DNA of 64,000 nucleotides from Eutypella sp. D-1 (taxonomy: Eukaryota > Ascomycota > Sordariomycetes > Xylariales > Diatrypaceae). A program made the translations under genes and the position numbers. This document shows, in pieces, positions 31,480 through 43,012 of this stretch (the stretch's first letter is position 1; the number at the start of each line of letters is the position of its first letter). The notes under the pieces are model-generated. The model made no database searches. It was not told where the DNA came from and saw nothing but the letters and a program-made list of their open reading frames with translations. The stretch is from positions 1 through 64,000 of the forward strand of contig JAJTTP010000031.1 of the NCBI GenBank assembly GCA_023313575.1. Direction: 5' to 3'.

Positions 31480-33085
31480 ATGGCTCCGTATGGAATTCCC
31501 TAAGTTTCTCTCAAATATGTTGGGTTGAGATGTCCGGTATTGGATTATTGCAGATTGTCGTGGTCCTCTCGACTGGATAGCAATGCTGGTCTTTTCTCTC
31601 TCTCTCTCAATGGCATATCATCCCACGATGATTCCAATATGTGAGGCTTAGACAGCATAGCAAACCAGCTCGATCTTTTCCCAGGCTTCTCCCTCTGTTC
31701 ATCAAGCTTGAAACTACAGCTTGGGGGCTTAGAGATGTTGCCCCGGGGCGTTGGAGATGATGGTTCGCCCTATCTCTCTTAAATTCATTTGCCGCGCTTC
31801 GAAGCTTTCTCGACTGTCTGGAAACTGTCAGTCAGAATGCGCTTTGAAAGGTCGCGTGCATTATATCTTGGCTCTGTCCAAGGCGTTGTCGGATGAGATC
31901 TACTGTGAAAGCTTCTGGCCAACCCTAGAAATAGGTTCAGCCACCTTCCCAGTTACCTCACCGATTAAATTCATTCATTCGAGTCAGCCACTGCTGAGAA
32001 TGTCGCACAGTCGGCAGTTCTCCAACCGGCGCTCTCCTTCATACTTCCAAGTATGACTGGACTACGTACTAATATGACTTTTTGACTGCAGTACCGTCCC
32101 CACCAAAGACCAGGTCCTGGTCCCTGAGACCCTCCTGAAGAAGCGCAAGAGCCAGGAGAAGGCTCGCGCCGAGAAGGCCGCCGAGATCGAGCAGAAGAAG
32201 AAGGTCAGTCATGAAATCTCTTGTTATATACTTGGAGGCGTTACGTGATGCATAAAAACCCTTTGCGACTAGACCAAGGTCAATGCTGTTGCAAAATTAA
32301 CCATCTTTCGGGTCTGATCGACGAAGAGATAGTGAACCGTAGTACCGCGATTTTGTTGGACGTGGGCATCAGCTAACTCTATATCGTATAGGCCAACAAG
32401 GAGAAGCGTGGCGTGATCTTCAAGCGTGCTGAGAAGTACGTTAAGGAGTACCGCGATGCTGAGCGTGAGAAGATCCGCCTGCACCGCGTTGCCAAGCAGT
32501 CTGGTGAATTCCAGGTTGATGCCGAGGAGAGACTCCTCTTCGTCGTCCGTATCAAGGGGTAGGTCACTCCCAGTTACCACACACCATGCCAGCGTCATCG
32601 GGCTTCTTGCTAATAAATGAAACAGTATCAACAAGATCGCCCCTAAGCCCCGCAAGATCCTCCAGCTCCTCCGTCTTCTGCAGATCAACAACGGCATCTT
32701 CGTCCGCATCACCAAGGCTACCGCCGAGATGATCAAGATCGTCGAGCCGTGGGTTGCGTACGGTTACCCCAACCTGAAGAGCGTCAAGGAGCTCATCTAC
32801 AAGCGCGGATACGGCAAGGTCAACAAGCAGCGCGTGGCTCTCACCGACAACGCCATCATTGAGGAGAACCTGGGCAAGTACGGCATCATCTGCATTGAGG
32901 ACCTGGTTCACGAGATCTATACCGTCGGCCCCAACTTCAAGCAGGCCTCCAACTTCCTGTGGCCCTTCAAGCTCAGCAACCCCAACGGTGGCTTCCGTCC
33001 CCGCAAGTTCAAGCACTTCATCGAGGGCGGTGACCTGGGCAACCGGGAGGAGAACATCAACGCCCTCATCCGCCAGATGAACTAA
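31480..33085 (+). CDS. RPL7: 60S ribosomal protein uL30 (L7)
   Basis: Exons 31480-31487 (8 nt: ATG GCT CC), 32092-32203, 32392-32558 and 32626-33085 sum to 747 nt (248 aa), the usual L7 length. Introns are 604, 188 and 67 nt. The sequence reads [19 protein letters not shown], a basic Lys/Glu helix, then the L30-fold core: [63 protein letters not shown] and [19 protein letters not shown], ending NALIRQMN. It belongs to the large-subunit structural core. Tiny first exon and long first intron are typical of fungal ribosomal genes. Intron 2 contains a probable snoRNA, listed separately. Confidence 0.97.
32239..32323 (+). ncRNA. Probable C/D-box snoRNA in RPL7 intron 2 (snR39B-like guide)
   Basis: A C-box-like GTGATGC at 32245-32251 and a D box CTGA at 32314-32317 bracket about 60 nt. 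Directly upstream of the D box, ACCATCTTTCGGGT (32300-32313) is a 14-nt perfect antisense to the conserved 25S rRNA stretch ACCCGAAAGATGGT. The fifth-nucleotide rule puts the 2'-O-methyl mark on the G of CCCGAAAG, which corresponds to yeast 25S Gm805 (the snR39B target), two positions from Am807 (targets of snR39 and snR59, both hosted in yeast RPL7 introns). The terminal stem is short (CGT 32239-32241 with ACG 32321-32323). The C box departs from RUGAUGA in its last base. No second guide was recognised. Confidence 0.72.
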
Positions 33086-34238
33086 GTTCGTTTTGCGGGT
33101 GCAATGAATGGGTTTTGGCATTAAGGGGGGACAATGATTCTGCATGGGGTACTCGGCGTTCGTGAAAAAAAGGGTTCCGGAATGGACTGCTGCTGCTGCT
33201 ATCAATGAAATGAGATTCTCATGACCAATTTTTCTCGTACCCCCCCTAAAAATGGAGATCGTGCCCGTGTGCCATAGTTGAAATACAGACCTTCCATGAG
33301 CATGTTGTATCTCGCGTGCATGTCGGATCATAATAATTAATGATAAAAAAAGACACAGTCCTTTTTCACAAAGTATCCTTTTTGCTTCGCGGCATACAGG
33401 AAGAAGCATACAAAATCAAACGTAGCCGGTCGGGTCCCTTCGAGGAGATGCCGTCCGTCCTTTCCTTTGCTAATCCAATCACACGGCATAATCTCCTTCC
33501 AAGTATTGCAGACACCAAGTACGTCGTCCAGGAACTCTTCAGCAAGACTTACAAGTAAGTTTTCAAGAGTGTGATAGCATTGATGTATATTCTACAAAAG
33601 GCGAGCGTCTTCTACGCCGCCGCCGCGTAGAACTGCCTGCCTGCCTGTCTGCCTGCCCGTCTGCCTGTCTGGTCGGCTGCTCCGAGACGGAAGCTATCGA
33701 AGGCCCGGCCGGGGGTGGGCGGGGGAAGGGGTGGGGGGGGAGGTTCGGAAGAAACATAAGATGGGATTTCGATGATTCATCCCTATTTGCCTATGTATTG
33801 CCTATTTTTGTTCCGGTACCCCGTATGTATGTATGTATGTATGTATGTATGTATGTACCTAGGTATGTATATATGTCTGTATGTACGTACGAATGCATGT
33901 ATAAACTTCAGCTGGCCCTCTATGTATCCTCCGGGGCCTTCTGAGCGGCGGAAAACCTCACGACATCATATGCGCATGCTTTCCCCTCCTCCTGCTCGCG
34001 AACCCAAAAAAGACTTTTTTGAATATTGGATTGTGAGAGAGGGGGGGGGGGTGGGGGGGGGGGGGTTCCCCGTCCTTGGACACCAAGCCGCGTCTTGTTC
34101 CCCGAAAACATTACCAAGACCATGGATCTCTGTCCCTTCCCTAACCCTGCACCTGCACCCCCCGCACCGCACACACACACACACACAACAGCGCCTCAAG
34201 ACAGCGTAACACCACCGCACCGCATCGCAAATCGCAAA
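33086..34238. other. Convergent spacer between RPL7 and ISA2
   Basis: No gene is supported. It contains CTGC(C/T) tandem units at about 33630-33670, a GTAT microsatellite at 33823-33857, a G-tract at 34041-34065 and a CA run at about 34173-34188. Confidence 0.5.
33823..33857. repeat. GTAT tetranucleotide microsatellite
   Basis: About eight and a half perfect GTAT units lie in the RPL7-ISA2 spacer. Confidence 0.9.
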
Positions 34239-35427
34239 TCACAGACCAAGATCCTTAATATCGAAACTAGTACCACAGCCACAACTGCTCGTGGCGTGCG
34301 GGTTATCCACGATCTTGAACTGCGACCCGATGAGCTCCATGGTATAGTCGACTTTACTGCCCTTGAGCAACTCCAAACTAGGGCCATCGAGCACGATCTT
34401 GGCCTCCGGGCCCCCTTGCCCCTTCCCGTCCGAGTCCGCTACGAACGCAAACACGGTGTCGTCCTCGCGCAGCGCCGGCGTCTCCGCGGGCCCTGCACTC
34501 GTTGTTGTGGAGGGCGCTACTTCGGCTGCGACGTCGGATGCGGGGGGTGGTGGTGGTGGTGTCGAAGAAGTGGAGGTGGGGGAAGAGGGTATGGAAGGCA
34601 GCGTCGTCACGGACATCAGATACTGGAATCCGTGGCATCCGCCGGGCTCGACCTGGATTCGCAGCGCCAGGTCCGGGTTCCTGTCCTGTGCCATCAAGTG
34701 CGAGAGGCGCTGTGCCCGGGGTCGATCGTCTGTTAGCTGGGGGTTTTGCTTTGGAAGGGGTGGGGGTTAAGAGGATTTGGATGTAGAGGCGGATGCATGG
34801 TTATATCGAAAAGGAGAGTGCGAAGAAAGAAGGGAGCGAGGAATCAAGTAAGAGACGTCATGCAACCCCCAAGCATATGCAAAGTGCTTAAACTGAACGT
34901 ACATTAGCCGCGCGCGGCGTGATCTCCAACACCATCTCGTTCCCCTCCTCGTCGCGCTGCGGGTTATATATCGCGCGCGTCTTCCGCCGCGCCGCCGTCG
35001 TGCTGAAGGGGAGTGCCAGCAGCGCGGCGGAGCCGTGGTGGTGGCGCGGTGCGGCGGAGGTGGTGGTCTGGTTACTGAACCTCGATGTCGGTCTCGTCCT
35101 CGCCGGAGCTATTGCGGATGCGGTGTGCCGTGAAGTTGTTGTAAGTCCCGGCACACTAGTACCCCTCCTCCTGCCGCCGAAGTCGGTGCTACTGCTACTG
35201 CTGTTGCTGGTGCTGGTGCTGGGAAGATGCCGATGAAAGGGCCGCGGTGGTGCTGGTGGTAAGAGCACGTCGAGGATCGAGGATGCGGGGGCCGGGGTCG
35301 AGGTCGAAAACGTCGCAGCGCCGCCGCCGCCGCCGCCGCCGTGTCGCGCACAGCTCAACTGGACGAACAGCCTCGCGGCCGATGATGCCGGGGTGGCGGC
35401 GGCGGAGCAGCAACGAAGTGTTGTCAT
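34239..35427 (-). CDS. ISA2: Mitochondrial iron-sulfur assembly protein ISA2 (A-type carrier)
   Basis: Exons 35427-34903 and 34709-34239 join in phase 0 over a 193-nt intron, giving 331 aa. The first ~150 residues are Ser/Thr/Ala/Gly/Arg-rich, low in acids, and include poly-Gly and poly-Ser runs: a long mitochondrial targeting region. The A-type carrier domain follows: LEITPRAAN, RLSHLMAQ, RIQVEPGGCHGFQY (Cys200) and the C-terminal SSCGCGTSFDIK (Cys318, Cys320). These three cysteines bind iron or an Fe-S cluster. Isa2 works with Isa1 and Iba57 to make [4Fe-4S] clusters in mitochondria. Oddity: Cys200 and Cys318 are 118 residues apart because of a Ser/Thr/Pro/Ala-rich insert of about 50 residues (TSTSSTPPPPPPAS type) within the fold. 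Confidence 0.88.
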
Positions 35428-36577
35428 TTCTTCCTTTTTGAGGGGTTTTTCCTTTTTTCCCTTTCTTTCTTTCTTTCTTGGGTTTTATTCCCTTTTCTTT
35501 TTGGGGGGTATTGCACTCGTTTCTGGAGAGGAAGTATGACGGTCGATCGTCGGGTCGGTATGTAGGGAAGTTTGCCGAGAATCGATGGCTTGTCTTTCAA
35601 TTACAGCAGCAGCATCCTGGGTATAAATGTAAATATGCGTATATATATATATATATACAATATGTGTGTTCCGTTTAGCTTGAAGTTCTCGGAAGATTTA
35701 ATTGCTAATGACGATGAAGAATGAAATGAACGAAGAAAAGCCAGCCCTCTCCCCCGCTGGTTCGGCTTTGCTTTCTAAGCACCGACGACAAATAGAGAAA
35801 AAAAAAATTAGCTGGTTACCTACTACGTAAGTAAGCTTTACCGAGGCGGGCGGCCGATGATGTAACTTAGTGGCGGAAGCGGGAAAGGGGGGAAAGACGG
35901 TGGGTCCCGCCAAGTCTAGTTTTCGTCCAATGACGATCTCCGGATATCCAGCATAAGGAGGTAAGCAAAGAAGCCCTTTCACCTTCACTTTGGGTTTAAG
36001 TTTCAAGATAAATAGATGCAAAGCTGTTTAGTTTAAGAAGAAAAAAATTAGTATCTGAGAAAGCAAAGGGTATGTAGCATCTCTCTATAAGAAAGAGAAG
36101 AAAAAGAAACATAAAAAACCCCAACCTAGCAAGCGTAGCCACAACCACTCCGAGCGATGACCAAAGATGCAGCTCTTCGCCCGACAAGTTCCGTACCACT
36201 ACTCATCTATGCCAAGCTGGAGGTTCGAACTTCCTCGCGAGTTTCCGCTGGTTCGCCTGTCGATGATGGATTGATACCAAGCCGAGAGAACTCCACCATG
36301 TCTTAGTCGTCGCCCTCCTTATAGGAACTGGCAACTAAACACAACGAAGAGGAAGGTGTGGTTGTGAGTTTGGGCGGTTGGGCTTGAGGCTACACTTTGG
36401 ATCAGTGTTATCATGACGGAGTAAAGGAGCCATGATGCAACATATCCAAGGTATGGTTCGATATCTAATATTCATAACGATTCCAGCGTCGACCACAGGA
36501 CGAACTCCAGTATGATGGAATCCAAACCCAGTTGCCACGGAAGGCGGGATATGGCCGTTGCACCACGCCATTCAGGC

Positions 36578-37048
36578 TCAGATAACTGCGCGCTTCAAGA
36601 GACGGGCGGCGTGACAGCTGGCATTCGTCGTTGACGGGGAAAGATCGCAATCTGTGAGCTTTCGTGCGTTCATTCGGGCGATCGCCCGGGGAACCGCCCG
36701 TATCGTCGATACATGGAGAGACGTGCCGCCCCCTACTTCCACGACGTGATCGTAATCTATATCCTGATGTTTGGTCAGCACCATGAACAGGTCATGGAGA
36801 GCCTCAGGGCCCATGGACAGACCTGGATGGTCTGGTATGAGCCTATGTCGGTGAGATTGGCTGTTGGCCACTCCGGACCGATCCGGGACCAACCTGTCAG
36901 CCCCATAGGGGCAATCATCGCCTCTGTCCCACTGAAAAGGGACCACACCCCGTATTGTCGGAGATCTGCGATACTGGCGAGCGAATGGCACGTCCCACGG
37001 GGTGGGTGAGAGGCCGGGTGGTGGTGCCTGGTATGGCGTCAGCCACAC
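36578..37048 (-). other. Unassigned open frame of 156 codons
   Basis: A stop-free frame from an ATG, with mixed composition (MWLTPYQAPPPGLSPTPWD start; HDLFMVLTKHQDIDYDHVV inside) and no recognised domain. The opposite strand is also open over 98 codons, so this may be chance or a decayed element. It is recorded because the segment is richer in GC than its flanks. Confidence 0.18.
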
Positions 37049-37072
37049 GGTGGCTTAGCACATGTATTTAGC

Positions 37073-37090
37073 TACCTAGGTAGGTACCTA
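37073..37090. repeat. Palindromic CCTAGG/TAGGTA motif copy
   Basis: ACCTAGGTAGGTACCTAG is a clear example of a short palindromic motif that recurs in most spacers of the window. Confidence 0.55.
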
Positions 37091-40000
37091 GTTATCCATT
37101 ATCTGGGCCATAGGCCCCTATCCTACCCAATACAACCTTTTACGCTCGTTATCACAATCTATTTAAACAGCGTCATTAACGAAGACGCTTCTGAACTCTC
37201 TGTCAAGGGCCTTGAGATCCTCAGCCGACCGGAGCTGATCAGGTAGTTTCTGAGAAAAAGCCGGGAGGGCGAAAAAAAGGGAACAATTGGTTGATTTTTA
37301 GTTTGGTTGTACCTGCAGTCTTATGGGTTTCTATCGGATAACGGACCTATGGTTATAATAGTTCCATCCTTTAATGGATATCCTGTTTGGTTAACGCAGT
37401 GCTTTTCAGACTTCTGTCTTTTTAATCCAGATCCATGGCTTCGTACCAAGTGTTTATATACCGGAAATGTCCCTTGAATGTTAGGTGGGCCTCCTTGCGC
37501 TAGAAGTCGAAATGATGTTATGTAATTGGCGCTATCTTTCCCTCGGCGTACCTGGGGCGTACCAGAATTCTATCGCATTCTTATATATTCACATTCTTGT
37601 ATATGGGCTATATTTATTCTAGCTACGAAGCATAAATCCTAGTTGGATCATCTAGAATGATGATGAAAGCGGATAAGTATGCCCAACCCCACCCCACGAT
37701 CATCCATGGATATGAGTTGCCTTCAGCTTACCCTTTTTTTAGAACTTCTTTCACGCTCAAAATGAATACAAACCTTTTCCACACAGGCATACCACTTTAT
37801 ATGGGCCTCTTAAGGTTCCTATGAGGAGTCTAGTTGGACTTGGAGTATGACTTCAGGTATGACGAAATCCTTCTTTGATGCCACCAGTCAGGAGTTGAGT
37901 GTGTGGCTGTGGTGGCTATTGACAAGTGCCACATGGCATATCGAAGGCTCCAGAAATGACAGCAACGACGACGACCGGAGATTTTCTTCTCCAAGTTCCA
38001 TCCATCGGCCGATCGATAAATCCTTCTCCTCGCAAGGCTGATCTACCCATCGCTTCCCGTCTTCTTCAAGAACGGCACATGTGGGGTGGAGTTATATCAG
38101 GAAACACTTAAGCATGAGGAAAGAAGCAGATTCCGATGGCACTAATACATACATAAAAAGAGCCTCACCGTTCCTTATACGATTATTTGGTCGAGGTAAT
38201 GTAGAGTTCTCTCTCACCGCGGTCCATAGGAGTCTAGAGTCCGAGATGGGAGCTGCAGCCAGAGCGTCCCATACGTCTATAAGTATCCTGCAAGTGCCTA
38301 CAAAGTGCCGGTCATGCAGATAGATGCGCGACTGCAGCTCGTGCTGGTTCTGGTGTGTTGTCGAGGCCCGATTGCATCGGAGGTCGGCGGAAGAGATGTT
38401 GCGAAAAGCCCCCCCCCCTTGTCAACATCCATGGATCCAAGCACTTGCAAACCACCGAGGCCAATCACAATAAGGAAACCATCCTGGTGGATCTTAAACG
38501 AGGTCACTAGTAATCCCCTAACCCCTGTCGCCCCCTAGCAACGCTTGCTTTTTCGTCGCGGTCGCGGTCCCAATGTTGTGCAGCGTCTTGCAGGTTCTTG
38601 CAGCGCGCGGTCTCTCTCGTCTTGCAGCAGCCAAAAGCAAGCTCTGTCTGTTCCCTAAAAGAGCAAGCCCAGTTAAATGCCTATTAACTCAAGCCTCTCA
38701 TGTACTCTACTGGAGAAAAGCACTGGGCACTAACGCACCATTCAACTCCTGGTCGCGGCAAATCGAGACCCCTCTAACCCCATCTAATCCCCCCTCCTGG
38801 CCCTCTTTGACCCTTTCTCTGGCCCCCCCCTCTAAAGCCGTCCCACCCCCCTGTCTCCTTTCCAAGATTGTGCTCGTAACTTCAGCTTTAAGTTGCTCAC
38901 GAACTGCTAAGCTGCTGGGGGGGAAGTGGGAAAAGCGTGGGAAGGCAAGGAAGTGTGGTTCTGACAGGGAAGAGGGTTGGCTGACTGACACTAGTTACAT
39001 ATCTAGTAGATAGGCGTTCTGGCGTTCTGGCCTGTCTGGTGCTCGGCCTGGATGGTCAACCTCGGGAAAAAAAAGCAGTGGAAAAAAAAAGCAGTTGCAG
39101 AGAGTGTGGTGCAGCACGGGCGCGCGCGCCAGGTTAATGGAGTGAGGTGCTAAGTAGTCCAAAACAGGTCAAAGTGGTAGAATGCAGCCCACCAGCCCAC
39201 CCGCCATCTCCTCTCATTCAAGGCTCAAATCGTGATTTCTCCCAACCTCCTCGCTTTTTCTGGTCTTCTAATAACATCCCTAACCTATCCTTACCCGAAC
39301 CCAAGGAACCTAAGAAATCCAAACCCAAACTTCGAAGTCGATCGATCCCATCTTGACCATTATTTTTACAGCTCTATGACTCGAATGAATTTTTCAATAT
39401 TTTATATGTAACGCAGTGTAAGTGATAACTTTTCATTTATGAGTGTGTCTGTGTGTCCGTTTTATTTGTTTTGTTTGGTCCCATTCATCTTCTCGTGTTT
39501 TCATCTACGTATTTCGGCCCTCCCAAGGAACCAAAGAAAGATAAGAGGAGAAAAAAAAAAAAGGAAACCTCGGGAAGCTCCAGGATCATGATCACCAAGT
39601 ACGAAATATGTGAGAGACAGAGAGTATCATCTATCATCAGTGCACAACACCACCTCCACCCTCCACCATTCTGCCTCCACCATCGTCCCTCCACCCTCGG
39701 TCCTCCAGACCCTCCAGGCCCTCATAACCTGGATTGCCTGGGCTTGGAGAGGACTTGGGGGAGACTGCTACAACTACAAGACTGCTTGGGGCCCAGCGGC
39801 CCAGTTAATAAATAAAATCAATGACCCACTTTCCCCAGCCCTCTCTATACATACATCCTAGTAGTAGGTAAAGTACCTAACTAAGTAGTTACTACCTGCT
39901 CTATCCATAGATGTGCCTAGGTAATCTTCGTCAGCCCCCGGAGATTGTAAACAAAAACAATTGGTCGAGGCCTCCCCCCAGCCCAATATTCCCTTCCCTT

Positions 40001-40235
40001 ACCCGCCTTTGGTTCTTCCCGCAACATCCCACAGATCGCAATGCAGTCCGTTTCGACCCTGAGTTACTATAGTAAACTTTACTGATAACACCCCAATCTA
40101 TATATATAATTTTCCCATCTACAGAATTAAATATACTTAGGTTTTTTAGCTTCCCCTGCTTTCGCGGCCACCGGCGATTCCAGTTCGATTAAACGACACA
40201 ATACCCGGTTCCAGCTTTTTTTTTTAGATAAAAAA

Positions 40236-41382
40236 ATGTCGGTCAAGATCGAGCGGGACGTGGTCCGCAAGACCACCGAGGTCGCCGAACATGCCGGTCG
40301 CGAACTTGCTAACCGTAGCGATTTTCGCGATCTTCCTCTGCCCGGTACCAGTGGAAAGCATCCCATCTCAGAGAAGATCGGGACTGCTCTCACCGGAGGC
40401 AAAGCCAATGCCGGCACCAAGGGTTATCTGATGGTGCGTCGCGTCGCCTACCTGCTCCCTGCCCCCCCCCCCCCCTCCGTGATGGAGGCCCAAACGTCAA
40501 TGTCGCGATCGTGGTCGCGATTGCACTCACGGTCGCGGTCGCTCGGCGGGGGGTTGATAGATGATATAGGCCTAGCTAACTCTACTGTCTTTCTCTTTTG
40601 CTCTTCCCAATCGCAGTGGTATATCAACCAACTTGAGAAGAACCCTCTGCGCATGAAGATGCTCACCTCCGGTACCCTCGCTGGCTTTCAGGAGTTTCTC
40701 GCTTCTTGGCTAGCCAGGGACCGCAACAAGCATGGCAACTACTTCACATCCCGCGTTCCCAAGATGGCCGCCTATGGTGCTCTCGTGAGCGCGCCGCTCG
40801 GCCACTTCTTGATCTGGTGTCTGCAGAAGACCTTCAGGGGCCGCACGAGCCTACGTGCTAAGATCCTACAGATCCTCGCTAGTAACCTGATTGTACGTTT
40901 TCCCCAGTCTTGGCTCTAGTGCGACAGGTCCCCTCCGCTGCCACTACCGCTGTCAGCCGCTGACACTACTTCTTTTTTCGTCTTTTTTTCTCCAGGTCGC
41001 CCCCATCCAAAACTCGGTGTATCTCGTCGCCATGGCCCTGATCGCCGGCGCACGAACCTACCACCAGGTCCGCGCTACCGTCCGTGTCGGCTTCTGGAAG
41101 GTCATGAAGATTTCTTGGATTAGCTCCCCGCTCTGCCTCGCCTTCGCTCAGCAGTTCCTTCCCGAATCCACCTGGATGGTCTTCTTTAACGTCGTCGCCT
41201 TCTCGATCGGTACTTACATCAACATGATGACCAAGAAGAAGAGATTGGCTGCTCTCCGCAAGAAGCACTTCGGCGAGGGCCGACCTGAGGGCCGACCCGA
41301 GGGTCGCCCCGGCCCCGGCCCCATGCCGCCCCGACCTGACGACTACCCTCCTCACATGGGACCTAATCCGCCCTACCAGTAA
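40236..41382 (+). CDS. Mpv17/PMP22-family membrane protein
   Basis: Exons 40236-40433, 40617-40892 and 40996-41382 give 286 aa; introns of 183 and 103 nt are both phase 0. The N-terminus is hydrophilic. The family core begins at WYINQLEKNPLRMKMLTSG and contains PLGHFLIWCLQKTF and APIQNSVYLVAMALI. It ends with the family signature around VRVGFWKVMKISWISSPLC and PESTWMVFFNVVAFSIGTY, giving four expected membrane spans. The tail carries EGRPEGRPEGRP repeats and a Pro-rich end. Members reside in peroxisomal or mitochondrial inner membranes and are thought to form small channels. Which organelle applies here cannot be told; the PXMP2/PMP22-like branch is plausible. Confidence 0.88.
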
Positions 41383-42181
41383 AAAGGCAAGGGCGGCAAA
41401 CTTAATTCTATGAACGTGACTACGCGTTGGTTAACTGCGCGGGTGTCATGCCGCGAAGTGACCGCTCCTACGACTGAACGGTAATGTTTATAGGTTCGGA
41501 TGGCGAATTTTGGGGGGAGGTTGGTCGATATCCCGGGATGATATATGATGTTTGGAACATCCGACACGTGTATAATCATGTTTATCTTTTTTTTTCCTCT
41601 TGCAATTTACCCGCAATGTCTGATGTCTTGTTTTTCTCCCTCTTATAGGTAAAGCGGGTTATAAGGGGGGGTTATATGAACGTTGTTATCAGTACTCTTT
41701 TATGAGCCCCCTTTTTTCTTGTTCCCCCTGACTTGTTATTGTTGATGGATGACAAGTAAGCCGCCGTCACTACCTTTTTTATCTACATAACCTAGCTAGT
41801 CATTTACACACTAAAAGAAAGAAAAGAGAGAAGACGTTTCTAACGGGCTCCCTCCTGCCGGGAGAGCTTATACAATGAAAATTACTGCATATGCCGGAAA
41901 CTCGAATCGGCCGATAAAGGGAAGAGGCATGATTGCGGGACGGGCCGGAGAGACACCCTATCCCCCCTTTTTCCAAGGGACGGACCCTCATCCTGGCCCG
42001 TCCCCTTGGGTCCATTGCCCGAGACATGGGACTCAGTCAAACTCAAAACTAAACCTAAAACAATCCCGATCTTAGATCACAAACCCAATACTGAACCCGT
42101 CCTCGTCAAAAAGAAAAAGGGGGGGCCGCTCTTTCTCTTGTTCACTTTCCCTTTCCCTCTCCCCCCTACTACATGTGATAT
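41383..42181. other. Convergent intergenic spacer
   Basis: No gene is supported. It presumably holds the 3' UTRs of the two convergent genes. T-rich tracts occur at 41588-41598 and 41710-41720. Confidence 0.4.
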
Positions 42182-43012
42182 TTAGGCCTCGGTGATTACG
42201 AAGTCCACGCAGGACTCGTATGTCTGTTTGGCGCCCGTGCCATACCACCACCATTGAATAACCTATTGTTGATGTTTTTAACCATGAGTCAGCAGTGGGA
42301 AACAAGGAAATGAATGACCTAATGCCGACACACGATGGTGGCAACTACATTTGCGAAGGCAAGGCGTTGGTCTAGCCTGGAGAAGGGTGAAAGGCGGGGG
42401 GGGGGTTCACGAGTGGAATGTCAAAAAAGAAAATCATGGAATGAAGGTATGAGAAGGGACAGCAAAGTGAAACGGGAAGGAGTGGGGGGGACTCACGCAT
42501 TCGCCAGGCTCAGCACACTTGCCTCCGAGATCATCGGGGATGACGATCTCGAAGTCCGTCTGGTCCTTAGGTGTGGTACCGGCGTAGAACTCGCGCTCAT
42601 CAGCGTAGCCGCTAGGCCAGAGGACGAGGGGGTCGCCGAGGACAGCATTAGCCGCGGTATCAACCACACTAACGTTCGCAGAGCCGGCATGCGGGATCGT
42701 AAGGTCCACTTGCACTTCCACCGTCTGCCCGGCGACGAACTCCTGCACGTTGGCCGCGTTGTCCCCGAACTGCAGGCCCTTGCACAGCCACGGGTTGCAC
42801 AGCGCGGCGTCGAATTCCGGGTCCGACGCCCCGAGCTCCGGCAGCCCTTCCACGTGCGACGTCGGGTCCCCCGCGATCTCCGCTGCGATCTTCCGCCCGC
42901 ACGCCGCGGCTGTCGCGTCCCCTGGTGCCCGCGCTGCCGGGGAACTGATGAGTCCGTGTCCGTGGACGAGGATGGCGGCGGCGGGGAAGGAGGTGAGGAT
43001 TGAGGCGCGCAT
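42182..43012 (-). CDS. Small secreted LPMO-like protein (AA16-type, chitin-binding-like)
   Basis: Exons 43012-42497 and 42262-42182 join in phase 0 over a 234-nt intron, giving 198 aa. The short signal peptide (about 1-18) ends ILVHG, so cleavage would expose His19 as the N-terminal residue of HGLISSPAARAPGD, the histidine-brace position of copper-dependent polysaccharide monooxygenases. A second candidate copper ligand is His108 in TIPHAGSANVSV. Cysteines in AAACGR, ALCNPWLCKG, GKCAEPGEC and YESCVDF are positioned for disulfides. The second exon encodes VIQWWWYGTGAKQTYESCV, the conserved C-terminal strand. The single-domain protein lacks a separate binding module. Family number is a judgement from motif order and not from a search; a non-catalytic copper-binding relative is the main alternative. 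Confidence 0.75.

Larger units (their letters stand above)
35428..40235. other. Long intergenic region (4.8 kb)
   Basis: No confident gene. It includes a TA run at about 35640-35657, a palindromic ACCTAGGTAGGTACCTAG patch at 37073-37090, several medium open frames of unconvincing composition (see 36578-37048), poly-A at 39549-39561, and C/T-rich tracts near 39640-39720. Confidence 0.4.

Noticed and set aside
32564..33409. 281-codon minus-strand open frame over RPL7 exon 4
   Set aside because: It is fully antisense to the highly conserved L7 coding exon and has no recognisable domain. It reflects codon bias of a highly expressed gene.
33630..33670. Tandem CTGCC/CTGTC units suggestive of a repeat array
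   Set aside because: Units have no spacers and vary like a microsatellite. A CRISPR array is not expected in a fungal nuclear genome.
36205..36232. GGTTCGAAC resembling a tRNA T-loop
   Set aside because: The flanking five bases do not form a T-stem and no box A or acceptor stem could be placed on either strand.
38573..39013. 146-codon plus-strand frame
   Set aside because: Composition is Ser/Leu/Pro/Lys-mixed without domain, the opposite strand is equally open, and no splice-extended homology was recognisable.
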